Below, piece after piece: positions 1 to 12,436 of a DNA stretch of 64,000 bases. A program made the position numbers and the translations under genes. This DNA is from Balanoglossus misakiensis (lineage: Eukaryota > Hemichordata), in NCBI GenBank assembly GCA_040954595.2, contig CM082598.2, positions 186,001 through 250,000 on the forward strand, in the 5' to 3' direction. The notes under the pieces were generated by a model. The model did no database searches, had not been told where the DNA came from, and saw only the letters and a program-made list of their open reading frames with translations. Each line of letters starts with the position of its first letter. The first letter of the stretch is position 1.

Positions 1-34
1 AAGACGCTTGAAAGAGCGAGGTTTAGGTGGAGGC

Positions 35-95
35 AGGCAGGCAGACAGACAGACAAACAGAGAGACCGACAGACAGACAGACAAACAGACAAACA
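35..95. repeat. CAGACAGA-type microsatellite
   Basis: A short degenerate array of CAGACAGA, with CAAACAGA variants, near the left edge. The apparent reading frames through it are low-complexity artefacts. Confidence 0.8.
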
Positions 96-3000
96 GAGAG
101 CAACGGTACAGAAACCGTTACCGTTCCAACAACAAAATGTCTAAAACATGTCGCTCTCCATTTGTTGACAGAATGAACAAATTTACCGATAACGTGCACT
201 AAAACAGTACAGAAACAGTGAAAGATGATTCGGTAAAAATAAATTGCATTCTTCATGTCGACCACTCCTCCTTAATTATAAGAAACCCACCTGCTAGGCT
301 GGTTGATATTAATATCAGATTGGAATGAGGATTCAATTTTGTTCATCTTCATGCTTACGATGGTTCTATTGATTTTCTGGAGTTTCCGGAAAGCCACTAT
401 TGTCTCCGTGAAAGCCCCGTGTCAAGTGTATTCTACAAAAACCGAACAGGAGCTGCAGATAATGACATTGCAAATCCTGGATCACCGCGATTGTTCCGTT
501 AATTCAAAGGCTTTTTCACTATGTGCTTCCCCTTATCTTAATTGTTGGCTTTCGATGTCTCTATCTAACACTTCACTGCGTTATGTCATCTCTCCCTCCC
601 TCCTCTCTCTCCCTCCCTCTCTCACCTCCCCTCTCAATCTGTAAGTTACATACATTGTCTCACCGAAGAAGCGATAGGTTAATCTGATTCATGGAAACGA
701 TGGGCCAAATCGACATGAATTCAACTACAGTCATTTGTGCTGGTGGATATATATGTATGGTATGTAAGTATGGACACGGATCACTGTTTAACCTTAGGGA
801 GATTATTGTCAGAGTCTGTTGATAACCCATTTCCTTTAAGGGCGTAAATTGATATGAGAATGAATTATACCTCAGACCGGACATGGAAACATTTCGTCAG
901 CGGCTATCCGCTTCCTATGAATACAAGTCCCTTTCCCGTCTTTTTATCGATTTTCGGGCAAAAATTTAACATATAAAACATTATATTAGCATACGTTATT
1001 GGTCTTGTGTGACAAAAATTACGACGCAAAAAAAATTGGCAAATTCGAACACAACTGATGAACGACGCATCGAAGATATTGTCAGACAGGAAAAAGTCGA
1101 GAATTCTCATATACGTTTTCTAAGAAACGTGTGATGACCGGGCCAATTTATGGTAACAGACATAGCTAAAATTGAAAATAAATAAACTTAAAACATATAC
1201 CCAAGTTTTCGTTGATCTAAACTACAAAAATCCAGGACCTGGAAAAAATTGAACTTTCGTTTTCTTTTTTTGTTTTGTAGAAAGATATCCTGGCAGTTTT
1301 TCCAAGTCCACCATCTTCAGCGCAGATGGATTGTTTTCTTTAGTCTCAAGACGCGAATGAAAAAGGACATTTTCAGAAAGGGTATATGAAAAATAGGCCT
1401 GGCTAACATTATCGACATTTTTATGACATTTTCACATTTATCATTATTTACATTTTCGAATGTGTGTCGCTCGAGGAATGCTATTCACTGAGTGTCTGTT
1501 AATGGTTGGCAATATTCCAACAATCTATGTGTGTACAAAGACAAGCTGAAACCATAGAGCAAAAAAGACCATCATCGAGCGAAGATCCATCGTGCATGAA
1601 AATGCACCGCGATCACGCAATTGACCGTTGTTATGACAACTTGTGGGGGGAAAACAATTGGTGGCAAGTCGATTGGAAAACGAGGCTCACTCAACCTGTC
1701 TTATCAATAAAACATCGAGTGACGTATTCGGTATGCGATAAGTGACCCCCCGGACTAAAAAGGAACTGCTCCCTTTTCAGAAATAGAGTAGGAAAAAATC
1801 GATAGATTTTATTAAAAGTTGCCATTCGCTACTGAGACTGTGAGCTCACCTGTTTTACGTGTGCAATTAAGCTGTAACTAGAGCCGCGATGAAACCAGGC
1901 AAGGCAGTGCTGTCGCCCATGGGCTATTGATCTGAACAACCTATAACCACGTACGTAATCGCGTCGTACATCTTATGCGCACGCACACAAACACCGATGC
2001 GGCACGCATTTCGCAAGCATCATATCTTCGGGAAGAGAGACAACGAAAGACGTTCAAAAGTGAGTGGTGCGGTTTGAGAAAGAATATGGAATTTTGTTGT
2101 CAGCTAACTAAAACAAGAGTTGGTGTCAATATTTTGTTTTCATCTTCAAAGACATTTGTTTATTTGTTTGCTTGCTTGTTTGTTTACTGAATCTCCAACA
2201 CGTGAGCACAAACTGATTAACCCAAAACCTGCGCGTAATACTAAAAGTCAAATACCTTATACACGTATTTTTCCTGAACAGTTCGTAAAATAAAATTTTA
2301 AACAAATATTTTAGCGTTTCAATGTATAATAGGGTTTAGCGCTATGAGCTTTCGTTTTGTAGTCTAACACATTATGCATCCCTATAGAGTTCATTCGTGT
2401 GAGTAATTTAACATACTATTAGTGGATTAACTTTTGGTTTGACTCTATGCTGCAGTAAAAGGCGACTGGTTGAAGCGAGACTGCACGTGCATGACACGCG
2501 CATCAATGCAGTTTCCAATAACTGGGAATATCCGGGACATTGCCTGAAAATTGATTGGACAAATAACGCCGTATCAACAACAGTATCTATCACTGAATAA
2601 CCACTATCTATCTGGGAACTACGGATCCGAAATAGTCGAAGTTAACTTTGAGTGTCTAAATTGCAACCACATTTTCGGTTGTTCATCCTCTCTCACCTCC
2701 CGAATCGGGATGCTGATCTTTAGTGAGACATTTGCACAGACTGTCAGACATCATCAAGGCGATATAAACTACCAAAGAATTGTGGTTTAAGCTCTTTCAA
2801 TAGTTGGATGTTGTGATAAAGATGCAATTTTTATTTTAACTTTTCTCTGGGAGTGTGCCTTTCCATGGGCAGCACACTTTCGACATGTAAATGAAGGTTG
2901 ACCGGGTATTTAGACTTTACAATGAAAGGCGAAAACTAGTTGAAACGAAAGCAAGCACACAATGCGCCCAGGATGAAGTCAAAAGGCAAAGCTGTTTTAT

Positions 3001-3899
3001 TTGCCAAAACGTACCACGCCTGGTTGAAATAAAATGTTTGTTCCAAACTAAAATTGGTACTATAACTCTTGTTTGTAAGTGAACCAGAAGCATGTCGTGG
3101 TAAATCAAACGTCAAATGATAAAATCAAACTATTTTCTTCTTTATGCAAGTGTTAGTAGATTTATTTTTGCGTTCTCGGTCTAAAATGAGGGCTTTAATT
3201 TTGTCAATCGATTTCTGACCCGCATTTGCAAAACAAAATCAAGCGACCGACAATTTCTTTGCTTCTATTCGGCGGAAAAACCTCTCAAGTTACAATAGCG
3301 GCCCCCAGTGTTTACACTGTGCCGAATAATGATCACATCTTTGATCCAATTTACCAATGAATTACACGCGATTAGTACAATTTCACCCAGCAATCCTGTG
3401 AAATCTCCCGCCTGCGCTCAAAGAACTCCCATGGGTTGTTGGATGAACAGAACCAAAAGGACGAATGCAGTGGTAGATTAATATTATGACGTGTCGATAT
3501 AATTCAGTATAATTCTGCAAACATCATGGGGAAAACACAAACTCTCATTTCATAACAAACATCCAAAGCGTAATAACATATAGACCTCGAAGCTCCAAAA
3601 CATTTTAAAACCAATTTATGAGAAATATGTTCGGTTCTGTTAATAATGAACCACATTAGGCTTCGTCGATGTACCTTACTCATATTTGTCGCGGAAGTGT
3701 TATGCTGATTTAGGCGATACGCAAATATTAAGACAGTTCCGATTTCAGTATTTCAGGTGCCTTGTCTAAATAAAATACGAGTCCCTCTATAGCGGAATTT
3801 ACTTGTAAATGGGACTGTTTTGAACAATCATTTAATCAAACCAATGTCAACTTGAGCGCAGTGTCACAAATACGCAAATGGCATTGGTGTTAACCAAGG
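96..3899. other. Non-coding stretch, no gene recognised
   Basis: All open frames here are short (under about 115 codons), lack recognisable domains and have no convincing matching splice sites. I see nothing I can support, apart from pyrimidine-rich patches near 590-640. Confidence 0.5.
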
Positions 3900-3907
3900 A
3901 GACGGCA

Positions 3908-3940
3908 TGACGTCACTAGTGCTCCATTCACTTGTATAAA
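3908..3940 (+). promoter_or_regulatory. Possible core promoter: CRE plus TATA-like box
   Basis: A perfect cAMP-response element, TGACGTCA, lies at 3908-3915. A TATAAA box follows 20 bp downstream at 3935-3940, which would place a start site near 3965-3970. Downstream, a good donor (GTAAGT) occurs at 4299, so a roughly 330-bp non-coding first exon is conceivable. I could not find the gene it would serve. Each motif is seen directly; the promoter role is inference. Confidence 0.3.
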
Positions 3941-4299
3941 GAGAATTTGAAGTCGGTCGGAGTTGAACCACCCACCAGCCCTACATCCAACTCACCGTGA
4001 CTGACAGAAACACTTTATTCCCAGTCTGTGGCTTGCACTAGCGCACGACACAAGACTGACACAAACCAGTGAAGCGTGAAATATACCCGATTGAAACATA
4101 ATTATAATTTTCACGACAGGAAGATTCGTGTTTTACAATACGGTGATTTTAACGAAAATGTGTTTTTCCAACGGTTAGTGTTTTTTTTTCCAATTTGTTG
4201 TAATTGTAAACAAACGTCTGGTTGTTTTGTTCTCGACAAGCACTTCACTTTTTGCAAATTTTGTTTTGCTTGTTACATCAAGTGCGTGTAAGCGCAACG

Positions 4300-5735
4300 T
4301 AAGTGCTGCCCAAGTCCTGCTATGGACAAAAGTTTGTAACAGTCTTTAGGCGAAGAGTAGTGTTGTGTACCGCTGTCAATCATGCCAATACCAGCAATTC
4401 TGAGAGAGAGTGATACGACCATCAATATGGCGGTAGTGTTCGCTAAATATGTTTCTGTGCGCACATTTTTACACTAAATTGAACCATATAAATGAAACCG
4501 AATTTTGCATTCGGTTTTGCATGGAGAATTTTATTGCCAGAAAATTTATGGCTATGTACAATAATTTCAGTGAAATCGGAATACAAACGATGCTTAAATC
4601 TGCAAGGACCAACTTATGGGCGATAAAAGCGTCAACACATAGCCTATAAAGTTGTCACATCTCTTTGAGACACCAGACGATTTATTAGGGAGGCAACCGT
4701 GGAGCTTAATTCAAAGAAATTTACAAATCATGTCAATTTGACACTCAAAAGTTACCCCCAAAATTATAATATCCATATCAATAAGAAGAAAAAAAGTTGT
4801 GCTTTCAGAACCGCGCTAGGGGTGCTAGTTTTTAGTGAGTTTATTGACAAGGACGCTTTTATCTCGGTGCAAAAGCAAACAATATAAGACGCTGTGCGTC
4901 GCACGGCCCAGGTGCGTGGGTCCTATTCTTTGTGCAAGCACACACAATATGCCTAGTTCCACTTAGTTAACTTCATCAAATAAAAACTACGAAACGGGCG
5001 GCTGACATCGCCTCCGCTGGTGTTACAATTAGGAAGCGATAGTACGTCGAAAGCAATAAGTTTATAATGAGAGGAACCGATAGAAGTTTAATGTTGAGAA
5101 TGATTTGCAGCTGGGAATCGTCAGGCCGTTGTAACTATTAAACTCGTATGGGTTGTCAAAGCACAAACGAACAATTTCCAAGCCTATGCTTTCCTCAAAA
5201 TTGTCGAGCAGCACGCGAGTTATTCAAATATTGGAAGGATCCTGTACCTTCATCATTTTGTCTTTGCAACCATAAATTTGGCGGAAGGACAATCACCGAC
5301 CATTTTCAGGGCGAAAATCCAGTTTCAAGTTTGGAACTTTTCGCCGTTTGAAATCAAGCACTGTCTGATTTCGTTTCTTTTCGAATAATTTCATTTTTTG
5401 AGGACCAGTAAAAACAATATTCTTTTGAATTTAATGATTGTCCTTAATTTCATTATTTCGTTCAGTGAGGATCTAGAATGAATAGTTGACAAGAAAACAC
5501 ATGATAACATCATGAATGACAGAAGAGGATGTCAACTTGAAAAATGTTACAATTTGAAGGAAACGGCTACTGCATACCATTTCATCTTCTATGAACAGTT
5601 AATGACCACTTGGACTTCCAAGGTGACGTGAAAACAAAAAAAATGCATTAATATCAAAACAAACAGAACATAACCGGATATATAAATGGTTGTGTAGTTC
5701 CTGTGCACGAAAATGCCATCACCACCACCGTCGTC
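4300..5735. other. Non-coding stretch
   Basis: AT-rich, with only short unconvincing open frames. If the exon proposed at about 3965-4298 is real, this is the start of its first intron. Nothing else is seen. Confidence 0.4.
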
Positions 5736-5736
5736 G

Positions 5737-5762
5737 TTGTCATTATCATCATCATGATCACG

Positions 5763-5823
<61 letters not shown>
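5737..5823. repeat. (ATC)n / (CAT)n microsatellite
   Basis: About 28 copies of a CAT trinucleotide with a few early interruptions (CATGATCACGAT). One frame reads as a poly-histidine run, but nothing around it looks coding. Confidence 0.9.
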
Positions 5824-5824
<1 letters not shown>

Positions 5825-8800
5825 ACTTTAGTATTTTTCAATAATTACGCCCTGGAAAAAAACGACCAAAAACGAATCCATATATGTAACGAATATGTTG
5901 AAAATTCGCCAGGAATATGGTGATTTCTGGTGGGCCAGTCTTAAACATATTCCTCATTTCAAGAAGAAGCATTAAGAACACAAAATATTGACGCAACTGC
6001 ATGTATTGATGTTAATAATTCACTTGACATTCGACACGTTGTTGAAGCTACAAATCCCACATCAACAACGTACTTTGACACAGTATAAAGGAAAAATGTA
6101 ATTATTTTTTTGCAAAATCTGGGATGTGGCTTTTTTGAAACGTGAATACACGTGTCCCCGAGCAACTATAAGATATCTACCGAGTGCTGAGACCGTTTGT
6201 TACGGTATGCTGCAAAATATTTTACTTATTTTAACTTCATTCAATTCATTTCAAGTCAAGTCAAGAAAATACAAAAATGAGATAAAAACAAGTTACATTG
6301 AGTGGATGATGATCCGGCCCAAAACAATGAAGCAGGCTTTTTAGATTTTGCTGATTTTTTACAAACGAACCACACAGACCCAGGTTGGAACTCTCCCTGA
6401 CTACATTGATTGTGTTGACGAAAGCACCCATTTGCTGACACGGTTTTAGACGAAGATAGTATCTGTTGCCACAAAATTGGTTTTCCATATTGCCCAAGGC
6501 AATCCCTTCAATGCTCACAGCGCCCCCATTAAATATTTATGGCGCTTGTTTTTGAGTTAACAATGCTCGACGATTCACGTGAAAATTATAGTGAAGTAAA
6601 CCTTAAGAAGTGAAATAACGATTTCGATTTCTTGGGATAGTATTCCACATTGTATTACATTGAATGAAAAACATACAAGAAGATAACAAAAGTTTGTGGG
6701 GGAAACTCGTCATATAAAGATCTGCTTTCATGTGTCTCTCTTTCTGTAATCTGATTGTAAGTGTATTTTGTCCCTATGCCCTGCCTCCGATTGAGTCTCT
6801 GTAAGTTCGTATGACTGTCTGTCTATTCTCTTCCCGGGTAGAAGTAATGACCCCGGCAGGTGGGGCAAACGACATTAGTCTGTACCACAACAAATGACCA
6901 ACCAACATGTCACCACCTTATCTGAACACTTTTTGCTAATCACGTGCTTATGCTTGATTGTCGTGGAGGGCGTTTTTAGAGGTACTGGGTAGGAGCAGAG
7001 GAAAAATCTTTCAGACAAGAGTCAAAAGAACGGTCACATATGTTATGATATATGTTTCTTGACACGTACTACCATAGCAACGCACCTGCACGTCATATCG
7101 TTTCGGGGTATGAACGTTTCAGCAGAAAACCATGCCAACAGTTAGTTATGAGAAATTTCCAATTGCCTTATGCAAACATATCATTTAGAGTCCGTCAAGG
7201 CAATGTTGGAGGGGACAGTATAAGTTTTTGTTATTTAAGTAAACACTAAAGAAACTGGCGGCAAAGGCCAAAAGCGTACGTACGCTTCTGATTTTCCTTA
7301 TGGTTGTGATACTGATACTGTTAGCATAGCCTTGTATCATTTCTTCTCAGTTTAAAAAGCCTGGCATTGCACATTGAACTTCATCAGTACATTGAAGCTA
7401 ATTGCCTGAGATCCCTTGCTGTGTAATTAGCTCTGCCTTAACAATATACATCCAATCAACAGAGAATCAGATATATGAATGACATCAAAGGGATACAAAT
7501 TATATTACAAAATCTCAGCAGGGGTATCAGGCCATTAGGAAGCAAGTTCAACGTGCGTTGCTGGACTCGTTTTAGCAGAGCGAAGAGACAAGAAAGCTAC
7601 TTAGCCAATGCCAAACAAGAGACTGAAAAACAAATTATACAAAAGAGAAACAATAAACTGTATTTAACCCGAACCTTAACCAGTTCCTCATAACCGTATA
7701 ACTATTATCTTTTAACAAACAAATAACTGCTAATTATATGTCAGGTACGAGATCTCAAAACTGACAATCACAACGCCCTCAGGGACAGGTAGTCATATCT
7801 TTCGTTTATGCCGTTCGGATATTTTTAACTCATGTGTTCCCATGGGTGAGATAAATTGTGTCTGTCCGTTTTGTTTCCTTTCACAATGACAACTTTGGAG
7901 CGGCACATATACACAGAATAATTGCATCAAAGTCCCATAAAGTTATCTTGTCATTGATTGCATGTTACGCTTTCCCAAACTGGTCGAGTCCGCTCTAAGA
8001 GTGGTCCATGATTGGCGGTTTTGCAAGTTGTGCTGCAAAAGCGCTTTTGGTGAGAATCCCAGAATGTGAACCCAGGAATGACCGAAACTGCTAAAACTCA
8101 TACGTGTCTTGTGTTGTGTTACAGTCCATGTTGTTCTCCTGTAACGAAAATAAAAAGAAACACCGGTGACGTCATCGCTAGCCTTAAGAAGTTTTACATT
8201 GTGAGCCAATTTACATTTGCCTGTCTCGGATGAGCGACTGTAGACAACATCATGTGACCTGTACATTCGACCAAAAAACAACTGTTCTTCAAAACGAGAC
8301 CGTCGTTGGCGCTACAATCAAATGTCAGCTTAGATCTATACCAACAATGCAAATGGTTGCAAGGGATGATCATAAGACAAGTTGCAAATTACAAAACAAT
8401 GTCATTGCAAAATCCAAAGCCCATAACTATTTGATTTGCCCCTTAAATGCTGTGAAAGGTGCGCAATGATATTGAAAATATATTCATGCACGTATAGATT
8501 GATTGATTCTGAAAATATGACCACCATGTTTCAAGAAAATCAGGGTTCTTCTGTTAATTTTCACCCCTTGGTTTAATCCAAGAGTACAATGACATTCATT
8601 AAAAAGACAAGAGTCAGAAACGGGGATAGGGCAAAACACTGAGAGTCAGAAAAAAGGCGTAGCCAGACAGACGGGCGTCGGAAGCTGATAAAGTTGGGAA
8701 ATATATAACAATATACGTGCCACTGTTTCCAGGAAACTTGAACGTTGAGGAACTAAGAATGTGGAAGTGATAATTGGGGTAGTACTGGAGTCAGGTGATC

Positions 8801-10316
8801 AATTCATACCGGGGTAGCAAATTCAATACTGCGTTAAAATGTTTAGACTATTTACTCAACATTTTTTCAGTTTTAACCAGTTTTAATTTTTACGTTGTGA
8901 CTGTTTGTTGATACTTATTCTGTTCTATTGGTCCCCTTGCTTGTACGAGATTCAATTATGGAAATTTAAATGCGGCGTTGATTGATTAAAACATATCAAA
9001 TCTTAATGACTACATTTCCGCTTTAACTTCGAAGACCCAACACATCATCGCATCGTGTTTCCGTTAAGTATTACAGCTTTGAAAGTCGGCCAATGAAAGC
9101 GACTTTGAAAAGTGGCCATAAATGAAAAGTAATTTGTCAAACCTTCGCAGTTTCCGCCGACACGCGTGCCACTACGCATGCGGCAGTGTGTTTGCGCACC
9201 CGACCACGCAGGTTCTCTTTCCTGAGCGGAATCTAATGAGATGACATAAAGTGGGGTTTTGAATATTTTATGAGCGACTCATGGACACCTGCAGCCACGA
9301 GCGGCTTGTTCTTTTCTATTCTGCGTTTGTAGCGTCGACGTCAATTGGTAACGCCACATCGCCAAATATGGCTGCCAAGTGACGATAAAAACGAAACAAA
9401 GCAAAATTACCATCGGCAAAACAGGAGAAATGTCATACATGTGAGACTTTTTTGTTAAGTTTTCATACAAACGTCTCGGCTCCAAAATACAGTGCTCACA
9501 CGTGTGACTCTTATGCACCCCTTGAGAATTATCTTTTCAAGTCCTAGTACATGGACGCCTTTACAATTGGGTCGCTTTGAATGTGTCAGCAGTCGAGTGA
9601 TCACATGACCGCCAATCAGAGGCCACTACAAAAAAATTGTGCAGGGCGACGTTTTGCCCGTTGAATTTCTCTTCTTCTTATAATTTTGGCCAAAACCTCT
9701 CACAGTGGTCTTCGCTGTCTGTGTCTTTTTGTAACAGATCGCTTCCACTTATATGTACATGTGTGTCCGCCTGTCTGTCTGACTGGCTATTTCAATCTCT
9801 TTGTTTATCTACATTGCCTAGCCATGCCCAACCAAGCAAAGCCTAAAACCACTGCACAACGGAATGTCTAGAAGTTACGCAATAAACAATCACGGTGCCA
9901 AAATGCGTTGCTCCATAGACAGTACTGTTGCTCCTTATAGCGCCACCGGGAAGCATACGTTGGAAATTCGTACAAGTGTACGAAAGGTCACTGCAATATT
10001 TGGCAATTTCACAAAATTGTGAGAAAAACCAAGAACGCTTAAGTTCCACAAACAGTTTTCAAAAATCATAACAAGACCTTGCAATCACGCGTGGTAAATG
10101 GTAAACTGAAAGCTAGAGTTCAACAAAATAGTTTCGCAATCCAATATGCCGTTCATGATATGACATATACCGCCACTGAAATCGCCAAAAATCGGTTTAA
10201 GAATGGGTCATTCGGGTTCACCTATGCCTGATCAGTTGTTTTAATATTGTTCCATCCAAGTTAGATACAACGATACGTTGTCATTTTTTAGAGAATATAA
10301 ATTAGCCATGTATAGG
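5824..10316. other. Non-coding stretch 3' of the divergent ASCL gene
   Basis: No recognisable coding sequence on either strand. The part next to 10316 may contain 3' untranslated sequence, or a second exon, of the minus-strand bHLH gene. Confidence 0.4.
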
Positions 10317-10841
10317 TCATGCACACGTTAAGAAGACATTTCTTATAACTGCATGCTCATGAAGTCTTACCATATTAACACTAAATGTCATCCAATCCAA
10401 GTCAGAGTTTTGATTTTCTCCATGCGTGGAAAGCGACTTGGGTCGCTCTGTTTGTCCCGAGCACAAACTGTCGTCGCTTTTTTCAAGAAGTTCTTGTAAG
10501 TGCAGTATATAATTGATTGCAGACCGTAAAGTTTTCACTTTGGAAAGTTTTTTGTTCCTCGGGTCTGTCGGTACGTGCCTACGAAGTCGCAAGAAGCCGT
10601 CATTGACCATCTGTACCCGTCGACGCTCACGAGCGTTCCGTCTCGCCACCAAATGTGGTTCCTTCTCCTTGTGAGGGAGGCGTGGCGGGGCCCGCATCGC
10701 CGCCGCCGCCGCCGATGTTGGTCTGATTCGCCGGCGGGGTCGATTGGTTGGAAGGAGCATCCCCGACAGAGCCGACTGTCTTTCGTCAGAAAGACTTGAA
10801 ATATTCAGATTTGAATTTCCAAATTTTGGTTGTTCTTCCAT
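10317..10841 (-). CDS. Divergent achaete-scute-like bHLH transcription factor
   Basis: Encodes a nuclear class A bHLH factor of the achaete-scute family. Such factors dimerise with E-proteins and bind E-boxes to drive neural or secretory fates (family knowledge). From the chosen ATG at 10841 the protein is 174 residues. An Arg-rich stretch with an Ala run (residues 35-50) precedes the bHLH at about 65-121. The basic region reads [11 protein letters not shown], the loop [12 protein letters not shown], and helix 2 ends in LHLQELL. The E-box-contacting Glu (RER) is kept, but the preceding residue is Ala where canonical ASCL proteins have Glu. The usual C-terminal acidic WF motif is absent. A donor-like site, ATG|GTAAGA, after 10371 suggests the last 17 codons may be intron read-through. 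Two earlier in-frame ATGs (10994, 10991) would add a Cys-rich leader unlike the family. Resembles the ASCL3/4/5 group more than ASCL1; exact orthology is not resolved. Confidence 0.8.
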   Translation of the reverse strand: MEEQPKFGNSNLNISSLSDERQSALSGMLLPTNRPRRRIRPTSAAAAAMRAPPRLPHKEKEPHLVARRNARERRRVQMVNDGFLRLRRHVPTDPRNKKLSKVKTLRSAINYILHLQELLEKSDDSLCSGQTERPKSLSTHGENQNSDLDWMTFSVNMVRLHEHAVIRNVFLTCA

Positions 10842-11584
10842 ATTGTCGCAGGCACATCTAGGGCCTAACACTACACTTCCACAGAAGCAAATGACAGATG
10901 CCTTAAGACAGCAGAACACCTTATGAAATTTTCCATTATATTTTTTCTCGATTCTGATTCGCTGTTTACAACAAATCCCATGATAAAGCATCATACCGTT
11001 GCCAATGATAAAAACTGAGGAAATTAACTTTTCCTGACTAGCTTTCGAGTAATAAATTATTCAGCGTTTTGACTTCCTCTTCCGGTTGAACATCATAGTA
11101 TTAATGCATAGCAATTGTCCAAAACCCACTAAACGTAGATAATTATAGACGGGCCCAAGTGTTGTTACTCATAAAACGTGATGATTTTCTCTAATGGATT
11201 TAGAAGTTCAGGCACTCGCTTCAAAGTAGCACAGCGATTCTTGGTGCAAAGTATGTAGGATGGAGATCCCCATTCATTTGGGTGAAAATGCTTTCTGACC
11301 GCCATCCCTTCCTTCACCTGGGTCTCCGACCACAGAAATACAATTATTATTTTCTCAAACAAAAATGACGATATTTCACACTGTAGGCCTAAAATACGAA
11401 AGATTGCGCCACCAGACACTTTACTGGGATAATAATATATGTACCAGTATTATTATCAATTCAAATATTGCAAACAAAAAATTCAAACAATTATCATAAT
11501 TAAAAAATATTCGCTGACCATCCGGCTTTTCATAGCGAGCTCAGCAAGAGCGGCAGAAGGCCGCTCGCTTAGCGAGCACTTGAG

Positions 11585-11648
11585 ATAATGCGCATGGAGT
11601 ATTGGGAAATATCTCCATAATGCGCATGGAGTATTGGGAAATATCTCC
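11585..11648. repeat. 32-bp tandem duplication
   Basis: Two perfect adjacent copies of a 32-bp unit (11585-11616 and 11617-11648) containing AATGCGCATGGAGTATTGGG. Confidence 0.85.
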
Positions 11649-11757
11649 AATGGCGGCCGCCATTTTGAATTACGCCACCAACGACAACATTTGTTCTTTT
11701 GAGCCTTAACGTTTAACACGCTAGAGTATTCATTAATTGCAGTCAACAATGACCTTG

Positions 11758-11789
11758 TGATAGATAGATAGATATAAAGATAGATAGAA
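11758..11789. repeat. (GATA)n microsatellite
   Basis: A short GATA/TAGA array with one interruption. Confidence 0.8.
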
Positions 11790-11928
11790 ATGTTACATAT
11801 TAATTTAATGAAATATATTTCAGAAAATTTTATTTTGCGTTTGTATAATATATAGCATGAGAGGCGTGAACGCGTCAGGGATCAACAAACAGTAGGTGTA
11901 AACGCATAAGGGACCACCAAAACTCAAA

Positions 11929-12018
11929 CACCACCACCCACGCTGCCGCCACCATCAAAACCACCAAAACCACCACCCACGCCGCCGCCACCATCAAAAC
12001 CACCAAAACCCCCGACGT
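11929..12018. repeat. CCACCAAAA-rich minisatellite, 39-bp period
   Basis: Two near-identical 39-bp units (CCACCCACGC...CATCAAAACCACC), offset 937 to 976 within 11 kb, followed by a partial third. Low complexity; no sign of coding use. Confidence 0.75.
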
Positions 12019-12436
12019 TGCTGCCGTCATCACCATCTTCATCATGGAACAAAAGTAACAGCTTCTAGCATGTTAAACACTTTCACCCCAAGTTGCCTGA
12101 GTAGTCCAACTTTGCTATATAAAACAATAGATACATTAGATTAAAAACAAATCATGGCGAAATACTAGTAGTGAAATACTAGTAGTTAATATTAAAGACC
12201 CCTTCCTATATGTTGATTGCACACACAATACATCAGTGTATTCTACATTGTATATCATTGCACAAAATGTCCTAAAGTGGTGGGATTGGGGGGGTCATCA
12301 GGCCTTACAATGCCGGACAAAGGGGAGGGTCACATTTTAGAAGGGAGGATATGGGGGACGGTCACATTTTAGAGTCCAGGTGTACGCTTAATCACCCCGG
12401 CGGGGCGGCCCACCCCCCTGCCTGCCAAATCTGGGC

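Noticed and set aside
5690-5923. Histidine-rich 77-codon frame
   Set aside because: Created by the CAT trinucleotide repeat.
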